NCBI GenBank assembly: GCA_021107975.1
Contig: JAIORT010000366.1
Location: 1-6,260, forward strand
From: Bacteroidales bacterium
GTDB taxonomy: Bacteria > Bacteroidota > Bacteroidia > Bacteroidales > JAADJA01
DNA length: 6,260 bases
Direction: 5' to 3'
In this document: piece by piece, positions 1-6,139 of the stretch
How the letters are laid out: the number at the start of each line of letters is the position of its first letter
Position numbering within the stretch: position 1 is the first letter of the stretch
Notes under the pieces: model-generated
Told to the model about the DNA's origin: nothing
Database searches by the model: none
What the model saw: only the letters and a program-made list of their open reading frames with translations
Made by a program: the position numbers and the translations under genes

Positions 1-102
1 GAAATTTTTAATAAAAGAAGGACATCCCTGTCGGGACTATGTTTTTTTTATTATTTCCCCCGAACTCCTTCCTTCGTCAGTCGTTCAGGGTTACAAACAG
101 AA

Positions 103-118
103 TGTCCCTAACGGGACA
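103..118. repeat. Perfect 16-base hairpin, TGTCCC-TAAC-GGGACA
   Basis: The stem pairs 103-108 with 113-118 around a TAAC tetraloop. The same 13-14 base core recurs in the opposite orientation at 194-207, so this is an internal copy of the terminal repeat. There is no U-tract after it in either direction, only a short A-run at 118-123. It is therefore listed as a repeat and not as a terminator. Confidence 0.7.
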
Positions 119-122
119 AAAA

Positions 123-135
123 ATGCCGAAGGCAT
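123..135. repeat. Small hairpin ATGCC-GAA-GGCAT
   Basis: A 5-bp perfect stem (123-127 with 131-135) closes a three-base GAA loop, five bases after the 103-118 hairpin. It is part of the compound repeat and has no separate function that I can see. Confidence 0.55.
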
Positions 136-148
136 GTCCTGATTGTAA

Positions 149-168
149 CCTATGACGGAAGTCATAGG
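149..168. repeat. Perfect 8-bp stem hairpin with GGAA loop
   Basis: The stem pairs 149-156 (CCTATGAC) with 161-168 (GTCATAGG). The GGAA loop fits the GNRA tetraloop pattern, which would make this the most stable single hairpin of the cluster if transcribed. A degenerate relative of its sequence appears inverted at about 72-90, next to the GGTTACAA that pairs with 143-150. This suggests the whole element is a large imperfect palindrome. Confidence 0.65.
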
Positions 169-205
169 ATAAATATCGAAAAATAAAATACAAGTCCCGT
201 TAGGG

Positions 206-370
206 ATGTCCTATTTGAATGAATTAACTCTGAAAATGGCATCATTCAATAAAGATGAAGTGATGATGGCTGATATTGATCTGTTTTTGGCAAGGGATAA
301 AATGGTTACAACACAAAATCATATTATGGAAGACAGGATACGATCGGAGTATGGAGAATTGATAAACTAA
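206..370 (+). pseudogene. Probable C-terminal remnant of a carbon-nitrogen hydrolase-like gene
   Basis: An open frame runs from just after the stop at 170-172 to TAA at 368-370. Its only upstream ATG (206-208) lies inside the terminal repeat, so that start is probably accidental. The translation has about 54 residues. Its best-looking part, DEVMMADIDLFLARDK near residues 17-32, followed by an acidic/basic MEDRIRSEYGELIN tail, resembles the last strand and tail of nitrilase-superfamily amidohydrolases, which typically end in a V-x-A-D-I-D-L-type strand and a short R/D-rich helix. No catalytic Glu-Lys-Cys region is present. The simplest reading is a gene whose 5' part was lost or separated by the repeat element. 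It could also be an intact small gene, or a gene entering from the left through an error in the repeat. The family call comes from a short segment and is tentative. Confidence 0.4.
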
Positions 371-385
371 TATTAGTATAAACTT

Positions 386-1396
386 TTAAATCCTCATCCC
401 CTCTGAACAATTCCGGCAAATATCAATTTGTTTCCGGTGAGTAAATACTTTTCTCCGGAAATCATTATAAACCCGGCTTTTCCATATTTCTTTAAAACGC
501 TTCTCTTTCAAATCGCCCAACCGGTATTTAGCATCTTTATCAAAGCAGCAGGGGACAACCAGCCCATCCCAGGTGATTACACAACTGCTCCACATACGGT
601 AGCATTTGTTTGGAAGTTTACCCTTAAGTTCCCATGTGCCATCCGGCTTTTGGCGATAGCGAGAATATTTGTCAATGGATGGGATCAGAGGGCTGCCATT
701 TTTATAATCATAGATTTGTGCTGTTTTAAACTGCAATTCGTCCACACCTAATTCCCTGCAAAGTTGCCTTACTTCATCCAACTGATGCTCATTAGTTTTT
801 AATACAAGAAACTGGACAATAATATAGGGCGTTTTTGATTTCAAGTCTTTTTTCCATTTTACAACATTCTTGATCCCTTCGATAACCTTGTCGTAGCTTC
901 CTCCTATCCTGTATGTTGAGTATGCTTCCTGTCCAATGCCATCAAGCGAAATTATCAGTCTGTCAAGACCGGATTCAATTGTTTTACGGACATTTTCATC
1001 ATTTAAAAAATGAGCATTGGTTGATGTGGCTGTATAAATCCTTTTCTTTTTTGCATACTTTACAAATTCAAAAAACTCAGGATTCAAATAGGGTTCTCCC
1101 TGGAAATATAGTATCATATACATCAGGTAATCTCCCAGATCATTCATAATTTTTTTATAGAAATCGAAGCTTAACATCCCGGTATTTCTCGAAAACTGAC
1201 GCAAACCTGACGGACATTCCGGACAGCGCAAATTACAGGAAGTTGTGGGTTCAATAGAAACACTAAAAGGCTTTCCCCAATGGTATATTTTTTTCGTTAG
1301 CAGAGTTAAAATATAACTAAGCTGAATAAGCACTAAGTTCCATAAACGCTTTATAGAGAGTTTTGATAATATATTTAGCTGATCATTTATTTTCAC
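386..1396 (-). CDS. Radical SAM / SPASM domain protein
   Basis: The predicted enzyme has 336 residues. It has the radical SAM cluster motif C54-x3-C58-x2-C61 (CNLRCPEC), which binds the [4Fe-4S] that cleaves S-adenosylmethionine, and a GEP motif at 100-102 on the SAM-binding strand. A C-terminal SPASM-type cysteine set follows (C265, C272, C283, C284, C327, C330) and would hold auxiliary iron-sulfur clusters. The SPASM family includes peptide-modifying and sulfatase-maturing enzymes, but the substrate here cannot be told. The first 45 residues are hydrophobic and basic (about 18-38) and may touch the membrane. The start is GTG: the frame has a stop 15 bp upstream and contains no ATG before residue 74, which lies after the cluster motif, so only GTG at residue 1 or at residue 22 (1331-1333) can start it. 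It sits 15 bp downstream of the AI-2E family gene on the same strand, probably in one transcript. No RiPP-like precursor peptide was recognised nearby. Confidence 0.9.
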   Translation of the reverse strand: MKINDQLNILSKLSIKRLWNLVLIQLSYILTLLTKKIYHWGKPFSVSIEPTTSCNLRCPECPSGLRQFSRNTGMLSFDFYKKIMNDLGDYLMYMILYFQGEPYLNPEFFEFVKYAKKKRIYTATSTNAHFLNDENVRKTIESGLDRLIISLDGIGQEAYSTYRIGGSYDKVIEGIKNVVKWKKDLKSKTPYIIVQFLVLKTNEHQLDEVRQLCRELGVDELQFKTAQIYDYKNGSPLIPSIDKYSRYRQKPDGTWELKGKLPNKCYRMWSSCVITWDGLVVPCCFDKDAKYRLGDLKEKRFKEIWKSRVYNDFRRKVFTHRKQIDICRNCSEGMRI

Positions 1397-1411
1397 TGTT
1401 AATTGGTCATT

Positions 1412-2506
1412 TTATATATTCTTTGTCAACTGTTTAACCAGCTTCGACTGGCTGAAGAATTGTTTGGCAACGATCCTAAGCACGGTATATCCCGGAATGG
1501 CAAGTATCATTCCCGGAATACCAGCCAGGCTTCCAGCCATCAAAATTACAAGGAAAATTTCAATCGGGTGGGCTTTCACACTGGTTGAATATATTAATGG
1601 TTGTAAAACAAAATTGTCTATCAAATTTGCGACAGCAAAGGTTCCAATTATAATGAGTGACATTGAACCGATACTTTCATATATGCCAAGGCTCATGGTA
1701 CCGGTGGCGCCAATAATAACACCAATCGTAGCGCCGATGATAGGTCCAAGATATGGAATTACGTTCATTAATCCCCCTAAAAATCCAATAAGGATAGCGC
1801 CTTTAACTCCAAATATACTCAGCCCTATCGAAATCAGCGTCATCATTGAGATTACTTCAAGCGAAAGACCTACAAAATATCTTGACAACAGGCGACGTGT
1901 ATCGGAAAGGATATTTGCTGCATGTTCTTCGTATTTTGTCGGAACGAATATCATAATACCGTTATAAAATAAATGTTCATCCCTGAGAAAAAAGAAGGTG
2001 AGGAATATTACTGAAAAAATACCGATAAATACCGATCCTGCAAAACCAAGCACATTCTTGAAAATAGTTTCGGGAGATGTCATGTTGACCAATTTTTCTA
2101 ACTCGTTGGAAATCATTTTTTCAAGGGTTTGATCACTTTTAAGAACCTTGTAATCGAGCAAAACTTTTTCAACATCGCGTAAATTATCTTCAATTTTATC
2201 ACCGAAGTATTCAAAATCGATATTAGATATCACATTTGCCTGATTATTAATAATCGGGACAAAAATTAAAAAGAATGAGCTAATAACTAACAACATGATA
2301 ATAAGTGTAAGAAAGACACTTAAAGTATGAGGCATTTTTAAATCCTTGTAAGTGATCTTATCAAAAATTTTGACCAAAGGCTGTCCTATAAAAGAAAGTA
2401 CGCCGGCAACAAGGATATAAACAACAATATTTGAGAAATACCAGATAAAGAAAAGCCCTAATAATAAAACCAGTATCCCGCCGATGAGTTTGAGGTTTTT
2501 ATTCAT
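1412..2506 (-). CDS. AI-2E family transporter (PerM/TqsA-like membrane protein)
   Basis: This is a 364-residue integral inner-membrane protein of usual length for the family. Two hydrophobic segments lie in residues 7-40 and one at 60-86. A soluble, charged region follows at about 90-150, then further membrane segments at about 152-174, 210-232, 236-268, 282-300 and 312-346. Family hallmarks are NVIPYLGPIIG (248-258), the DNFVLQPLIYS segment (297-307) and the LAGIPGMILAIPGY signature (328-340). Family members have been linked to autoinducer-2 export (TqsA) and to sodium/proton antiport. The family name therefore says little about the substrate, and AI-2 transport should not be assumed. The start ATG follows an A-rich stretch with no Shine-Dalgarno, as is common in Bacteroidota, and a TATTTTTG -7 box lies 16 bp upstream. 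The radical SAM gene follows 15 bp after its stop. Confidence 0.92.
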   Translation of the reverse strand: MNKNLKLIGGILVLLLGLFFIWYFSNIVVYILVAGVLSFIGQPLVKIFDKITYKDLKMPHTLSVFLTLIIMLLVISSFFLIFVPIINNQANVISNIDFEYFGDKIEDNLRDVEKVLLDYKVLKSDQTLEKMISNELEKLVNMTSPETIFKNVLGFAGSVFIGIFSVIFLTFFFLRDEHLFYNGIMIFVPTKYEEHAANILSDTRRLLSRYFVGLSLEVISMMTLISIGLSIFGVKGAILIGFLGGLMNVIPYLGPIIGATIGVIIGATGTMSLGIYESIGSMSLIIIGTFAVANLIDNFVLQPLIYSTSVKAHPIEIFLVILMAGSLAGIPGMILAIPGYTVLRIVAKQFFSQSKLVKQLTKNI

Positions 2507-2521
2507 TTTTTAGAATTTATA

Positions 2522-2529
2522 CAAAAATA
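2522..2529 (-). promoter_or_regulatory. Candidate -7 box for the minus-strand AI-2E/radical SAM unit
   Basis: The minus strand reads TATTTTTG, an exact match to the Bacteroidota -7 consensus TAnnTTTG, ending 15 bp before the AI-2E family ATG. That would give a very short leader. No convincing TTTG -33 box sits at the usual 19-21 base spacing, so the call rests on the -7 element and its position. Confidence 0.4.
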
Positions 2530-2550
2530 CAAATTTAAAATTTATTTCAC

Positions 2551-2558
2551 TAATTTTG
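2551..2558 (+). promoter_or_regulatory. Candidate -7 box for the ammonia-lyase/PorV/FabG operon
   Basis: TAATTTTG matches the Bacteroidota TAnnTTTG consensus and lies 38 bp before the ammonia-lyase ATG. The expected leader would be about 30 bases. The -33 region is only a run of A and T. It is back to back with the minus-strand candidate inside the 90-bp divergent region, so both units could share regulation. Confidence 0.4.
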
Positions 2559-2581
2559 CCCTGTCATTTTTTATTATACAT

Positions 2582-2586
2582 AAGGA
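2582..2586 (+). promoter_or_regulatory. Ribosome binding site (AAGGA) of the ammonia-lyase gene
   Basis: AAGGA lies 10 bases before the ATG at 2597, a good match to anti-Shine-Dalgarno. It supports that start. It is also the only clear Shine-Dalgarno in the window, consistent with this being the entry point for ribosomes of a translationally coupled operon. Confidence 0.55.
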
Positions 2587-2596
2587 TTACAAATTA

Positions 2597-4141
2597 ATGA
2601 TAAAAACAGGAGAACATCCTCTTACTTTAGATGATTTTTATAGCATATTATACAATAGAGAGAAGATTGAGATTGATACAAAAACACTGAAAAAAGTTGA
2701 GAGCAACTTTAATTTTCTTGATAAATATTGTAAGGGAAAGGTCATATATGGAATCAATACCGGATTGGGTCCTATGGCACAATACAGAATTGATGAAAAA
2801 GATCGTATTCAATTACAATATAATGCAATAAGAAGTCATTCCTCAGGTGCCGGAAATCCTATCCCTGATATTTATGTTAAATCGGCAATGATAGCCAGAT
2901 TAAATAATCTTTTAAAGGGTTATTCCGGTATTCATCCCGAAGTAGTAGAATTATTAAAAGATTTAATCAATAAAGATATTTATCCGGTCATACCTGAACA
3001 CGGCGGAGTTGGTGCAAGCGGTGATTTAGTACAATTAGCACATCTTGCTCTTGTATTAATAGGTGAAGGTGAAGTTTCTTATCAGGGTAAAATTCTTCCG
3101 ACCAAAACAGTTTTTGCTAAAAATAATCTTCATCCTGTTAAAATGCATATAAGAGAGGGATTGTCGCTTATTAACGGTACTTCTGTTATGGTAGGAATTG
3201 GTTTAATTAATACTATTTCAGCAAAGAACCTTCTAAACTGGACTATATTGGCTTCTGCCATGATAAATGAAATTGCAGGATCTTTCGACGATTATTTTTC
3301 AAAAGAACTAAATAAAGTAAAATTACATAAAGGACAAATTAAGGTTTCTGAAATTTTCAGAATAATCTTAAAAGACAGTAAATCAATCCGAAAAAGAGAA
3401 GACCATTTTTTTAATAATCATATCAGTGATTATTTATTGAAAGAAAAAGTGCAGGAATATTACTCGCTTCGCTGCGTTCCGCAAGTACTTGGACCGGTTT
3501 ATGATACTATTGAAAACACTGAGAAAGTTCTGATAAATGAAGTAAATTCTGTTAGCGACAATCCGATTATTGATAGTGAGAATAATAATGTATTTCATGG
3601 TGGAAACTTTCATGGAGATTATGTGTCGCTTGAAATGGACAAATTAAAAATCGCTATTACTAAATTATCAATGTTATGCGAGCGGCAGTTGAATTATCTT
3701 TTAAATGACAAACTGAATAATAAGCTGCCTCCTTTTGTCAATCTCGGAAAATTAGGCTTGAACTTTGGCATGCAGGGAATCCAATTTACAGCTACTTCAA
3801 CTGTTGCCGAAAATCAAACATTATCGTTTCCTATGTATATCCACAGTATTCCAAATAATAATGATAACCAGGATATTGTTAGCATGGGGACTAATGCCTC
3901 ACTTATTACTAAAAAAATTATTGAAAACTCTTTTCAGGTAATTGCCATTGAATTTATTGCAATTCTTCAGGCAATTGATTACTTAAAAATTGAAGATAAA
4001 TTATCAGGATATTCAAAAACTACTTTTACAAATTTGCGAAAAATTATACCTGAGTTTAAAGAAGACACTCCACGATATAAGGATATTGAAAAGGTTAAGA
4101 GTTTTTTAATAGAAAATAGAATAAATCCAATTTATAAATGA
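2597..4141 (+). CDS. Aromatic amino acid ammonia-lyase, probably tyrosine ammonia-lyase
   Basis: This 514-residue member of the HAL/PAL/TAL family removes ammonia from an aromatic amino acid to give an aryl-acrylate. The Ala140-Ser141-Gly142 triad in GGVGASGDLVQLAHLAL forms the MIO electrophile. Y51 in YGINTGLGP is the catalytic tyrosine, and N194 (LINGTS), Y289/R291 (YYSLRC) and the SIPNNNDNQD block (417-426) are active-site elements. From memory of that protein, the sequence is closely similar throughout to the Flavobacterium johnsoniae tyrosine ammonia-lyase, including the selectivity segment IRSHSSG (78-84), EHGGVGASGD and FHGGNFHGDY. Tyrosine to 4-coumarate is therefore favoured over histidine degradation, and no hutU/hutI/hutG neighbours are present. 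In flexirubin pathways, 4-coumarate is the aryl starter. The start has an AAGGA site, and the stop overlaps the PorV-like start by 4 bases. Automatic annotation may label it histidine ammonia-lyase (hutH). Confidence 0.9.
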   Translation: MIKTGEHPLTLDDFYSILYNREKIEIDTKTLKKVESNFNFLDKYCKGKVIYGINTGLGPMAQYRIDEKDRIQLQYNAIRSHSSGAGNPIPDIYVKSAMIARLNNLLKGYSGIHPEVVELLKDLINKDIYPVIPEHGGVGASGDLVQLAHLALVLIGEGEVSYQGKILPTKTVFAKNNLHPVKMHIREGLSLINGTSVMVGIGLINTISAKNLLNWTILASAMINEIAGSFDDYFSKELNKVKLHKGQIKVSEIFRIILKDSKSIRKREDHFFNNHISDYLLKEKVQEYYSLRCVPQVLGPVYDTIENTEKVLINEVNSVSDNPIIDSENNNVFHGGNFHGDYVSLEMDKLKIAITKLSMLCERQLNYLLNDKLNNKLPPFVNLGKLGLNFGMQGIQFTATSTVAENQTLSFPMYIHSIPNNNDNQDIVSMGTNASLITKKIIENSFQVIAIEFIAILQAIDYLKIEDKLSGYSKTTFTNLRKIIPEFKEDTPRYKDIEKVKSFLIENRINPIYK

Positions 4142-5370
4142 AAAATATGAATAGCTATGTTTTAAATCGGCTATTAATTAGCATTCTAATATTAATAATA
4201 TTCCACAATAGAATAATGTCACAAGATGATTATAATCCTGTACATACCCAACTGGGTTTTCTAACTACTAACACTAATGCCAGGTCAATGGGATTTGGTG
4301 AAATCGGAGTTGTATCTTCTCAACAATATTATGAAACAGGATTAACTCATAATCCCGCATTACTTTCAAGGGGGGAGAAAGTATTAGGTGTAAATTTAAG
4401 TTATATGCCATGGTTGAGGAATCTTGTTAATGACATGAATTTCATTGATGTTGGAGCTTTTTTTGCCATTAATAAAAAAAACACACTCGGAATTTCATTT
4501 AGATATTTTGATATGGGAGCTATTACATATACGGATATTAATGGAAGTCTTATTGGCACATATAATCCTTACGAATATTATTTGAATCTGGGATATGCAA
4601 GAACATTATCAGATAAATTTTCTGTTGGTATTGGTGGAAAATATTTAGTAAGTGATTTAACTGCTGGTATGTATGTTGGTGGTGAAGCAACAAAAAAATT
4701 ACAAACATTTGCGTTTGATATTGGAGGAGATTTCAGAAATAATTACCCGCTTACCAAAAAATCAAATTTAAGATTGGATATTGGGCTTTCAATAATAAAT
4801 ATCGGACCAAAAGTCAGTTATTCAGAAAGTAAAGAAAATAAAGAGTTTATTCCAACAACTTTATATCTCGGAACTATGCTTTCTTATGATTTCAAAATTG
4901 ATTCAATCAATAAGATATCATTTGATTTTGGTTATCAGTTGCAGAAACTTTTAGTACCGAGTAATCCGATTTATAAACCTGTATTTGGTCCTGATGGAAA
5001 GCCTGTAATTGATAAGGGATATGATAATGATGTTTCTATGTTTCAGGGAATGATACAATCTTTTTATGATGCTCCCGGTGGTTTTAAAGAAGAATGGCAT
5101 GAATTAATTCATAAAATTGGCTTCGAAGCTTCTTATACTTTAATTAATAAAATAATTTTATCTTTAAGAGTTGGAAGATCTATGGAACATGAAACAAAAG
5201 GACATCATAAATATTTTACTTTAGGACAAGGTATAAGCATATATGGATTTTATTTTGATTTCGCATATATTTTAGCGGAATCAAATAATCCATACGATAA
5301 ACAAACGTGCTTTAATATCGGTTTCAGAACAAATGACCTGAAAAATACATTTAAAAACACAATGAAATGA
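4138..5370 (+). CDS. porV: PorV-like outer-membrane beta-barrel protein (type IX secretion / FadL superfamily)
   Basis: The protein has 410 residues. A signal peptide covers about residues 1-28, with a hydrophobic core at 12-22 and likely cleavage just after IMS. The mature part is a beta-barrel. PorV-family blocks are visible in order: NARSMGFGEIGV (47-58), SYMPWLRNLVNDM (88-100), FRYFDMG (121-127), TDINGSLIGTYNP (132-144), NIGPKVSYSE (221-230), LLVPSNP (271-277), QSFYDAPGGFKEE (307-319) and HETKGHHKYFTLG (351-363). PorV (also LptO) is the outer-membrane shuttle that takes T9SS cargo from the translocon to the attachment complex, and it is related to FadL hydrophobic-compound channels. The ATG overlaps the ammonia-lyase stop as ATGA, and the TGA likewise overlaps the FabG start. 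A second start at 4147 (residue 4) is possible. Whether it is the principal PorV or a pathway-specific paralogue cannot be settled here, so the symbol denotes the family. Confidence 0.85.
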   Translation: MKNMNSYVLNRLLISILILIIFHNRIMSQDDYNPVHTQLGFLTTNTNARSMGFGEIGVVSSQQYYETGLTHNPALLSRGEKVLGVNLSYMPWLRNLVNDMNFIDVGAFFAINKKNTLGISFRYFDMGAITYTDINGSLIGTYNPYEYYLNLGYARTLSDKFSVGIGGKYLVSDLTAGMYVGGEATKKLQTFAFDIGGDFRNNYPLTKKSNLRLDIGLSIINIGPKVSYSESKENKEFIPTTLYLGTMLSYDFKIDSINKISFDFGYQLQKLLVPSNPIYKPVFGPDGKPVIDKGYDNDVSMFQGMIQSFYDAPGGFKEEWHELIHKIGFEASYTLINKIILSLRVGRSMEHETKGHHKYFTLGQGISIYGFYFDFAYILAESNNPYDKQTCFNIGFRTNDLKNTFKNTMK

Positions 5371-6095
5371 AATATGCTCTAATTACAGGAGGCTCAAGGG
5401 GAATAGGCAGGGCTATAAGCCTGAAGCTTGCAGAAATGGGTTATTATGTGTTAATAAATTTTCTTTCTAATATTAAAGAAGCCGAAAATACACTCGGATT
5501 AATTAAAGAAACAGGGGGTTCGGGCGAGCTAATGCAATTTGATGTTTCAAAGCAGGAAGAAGTTGAGAAAGTATTGGAAGTATGGAAAAAACAACATGAA
5601 GAGCAATATATTGAAGTCCTGATAAATAATGCCGGGATACGAAAAGATATGTTATTAATGTGGATGGAGAACGAACAATGGTTTGATGTGCTGAACACTA
5701 ATCTTAACGGTTTCTTTTTTGTTACGAGAATGTTGTTAAAAGATATGCTAATAAAGAAATATGGCAGAATTGTAAATATTGTTTCTTTGTCAGGGATAAA
5801 AGGCTTACCCGGACAAATAAATTATTCGGCAGCTAAGGGAGGAATTATTGCTGCAACAAAGGCGCTGGCACAGGAAATCGGGAAAAAGAAAGTAACGGTT
5901 AATGCAGTTGCCCCGGGATTTATTAAAACCGATATGACAGAAGATTTAAACGAAAAAGAGTTAAAGCAACTAATCCCGCTTAACAGGTTTGGAAATCCCG
6001 AAGAAGTTGCAGAAGTAGTTGTTTTTCTGGCTTCTGAGAAATCGTCTTATGTTACCGGCGAAGTAATTTCGGTTAATGGGGGGTTATATACCTAA
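5367..6095 (+). CDS. fabG: 3-oxoacyl-ACP reductase, FabG-type short-chain dehydrogenase
   Basis: This 242-residue classical SDR is of FabG length. The nucleotide-binding motif TGGSRGIG is at 7-14 and NNAG at 87-90. The catalytic tetrad is N112 (TNL), S140 (NIVS), Y153 and K157 (NYSAAK). PGFIKTDM (183-190) and the C-terminal VISVNGG (233-239) are typical of FabG. It would reduce 3-oxoacyl-ACP to 3-hydroxyacyl-ACP with NADPH in the cytoplasm. Coupling by an ATGA overlap to the PorV-like gene, and through it to a tyrosine ammonia-lyase, points to polyene or flexirubin-type chain elongation and not to housekeeping fatty acid synthesis, where fabG usually sits with fabD, acpP or fabF. That pathway assignment is inference. 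Other SDR reductions cannot be excluded from sequence alone. Confidence 0.9.
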   Translation: MKYALITGGSRGIGRAISLKLAEMGYYVLINFLSNIKEAENTLGLIKETGGSGELMQFDVSKQEEVEKVLEVWKKQHEEQYIEVLINNAGIRKDMLLMWMENEQWFDVLNTNLNGFFFVTRMLLKDMLIKKYGRIVNIVSLSGIKGLPGQINYSAAKGGIIAATKALAQEIGKKKVTVNAVAPGFIKTDMTEDLNEKELKQLIPLNRFGNPEEVAEVVVFLASEKSSYVTGEVISVNGGLYT

Positions 6096-6139
6096 TGTTA
6101 TGTCATCCTGATAAATGTCGGAAGTGATATGTTTAAAAT

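Larger units (their letters stand above)
19..212. repeat. Compound inverted-repeat / multi-hairpin intergenic element (REP- or MITE-like)
   Basis: The element is bounded by a 20-bp inverted repeat: 19-38 against the reverse complement of 193-212 matches at 18 of 20 bases, differing only at two central positions. Inside lie three perfect hairpins (103-118, 123-135, 149-168). There is also a nested long-range pairing in which 89-100 matches the reverse complement of 139-150 at 11 of 12 bases. The core CCC-N4-GGG occurs three times, at 26-35, 106-115 and 196-205. No transposase is encoded inside, and no gene of more than about 50 codons is plausible here. Short GTCCC/GGGAC palindromes of this type are scattered between genes in many Bacteroidota and are often thought to be mobilised by REP-associated (IS200-like) transposases. 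That link is inference, since no transposase is in the window. The structured transcript could also act as a 3' end for genes to the left. Confidence 0.7.

Noticed and set aside
1..111. Frame 1 open from the left edge to a TAA at 109-111 as a possible gene end
   Set aside because: Nearly all of it translates the repeat element and gives no protein-like pattern. Only bases 1-18 could belong to a real gene, which is too little to call.
20..211. CRISPR array, suggested by recurring GTCCC/GGGAC motifs
   Set aside because: The copies are in both orientations, short (about 14-20 bases) and unevenly spaced, with hairpins and no uniform spacers. No cas gene is present.
428..751. Plus-strand open frame of 107 codons
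   Set aside because: It lies wholly inside the radical SAM gene on the other strand, which has clear cysteine motifs. The plus-strand translation has no recognisable family features.
1464..1967. Plus-strand open frame of 167 codons
   Set aside because: It is an antisense shadow of the AI-2E family gene. Its Ile/Pro-rich composition mirrors the hydrophobic codons of the opposite strand.
2597..4141. Histidine ammonia-lyase of a histidine-use (hut) operon
   Set aside because: No hutU, hutI or hutG neighbours. The sequence follows the flavobacterial tyrosine ammonia-lyase closely, and its operon partner is a FabG-type reductase.
5444..5698. Minus-strand open frame of 84 codons
   Set aside because: It is fully inside the FabG-like gene, whose SDR motifs are intact. 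The Ser/Cys/Phe-rich translation is typical of an antisense shadow.
6096..6139. Bidirectional terminator between the convergent fabG-like and outer-membrane protein genes
   Set aside because: I could not find a stem of useful length followed by a T-run on either strand in these 44 bases.
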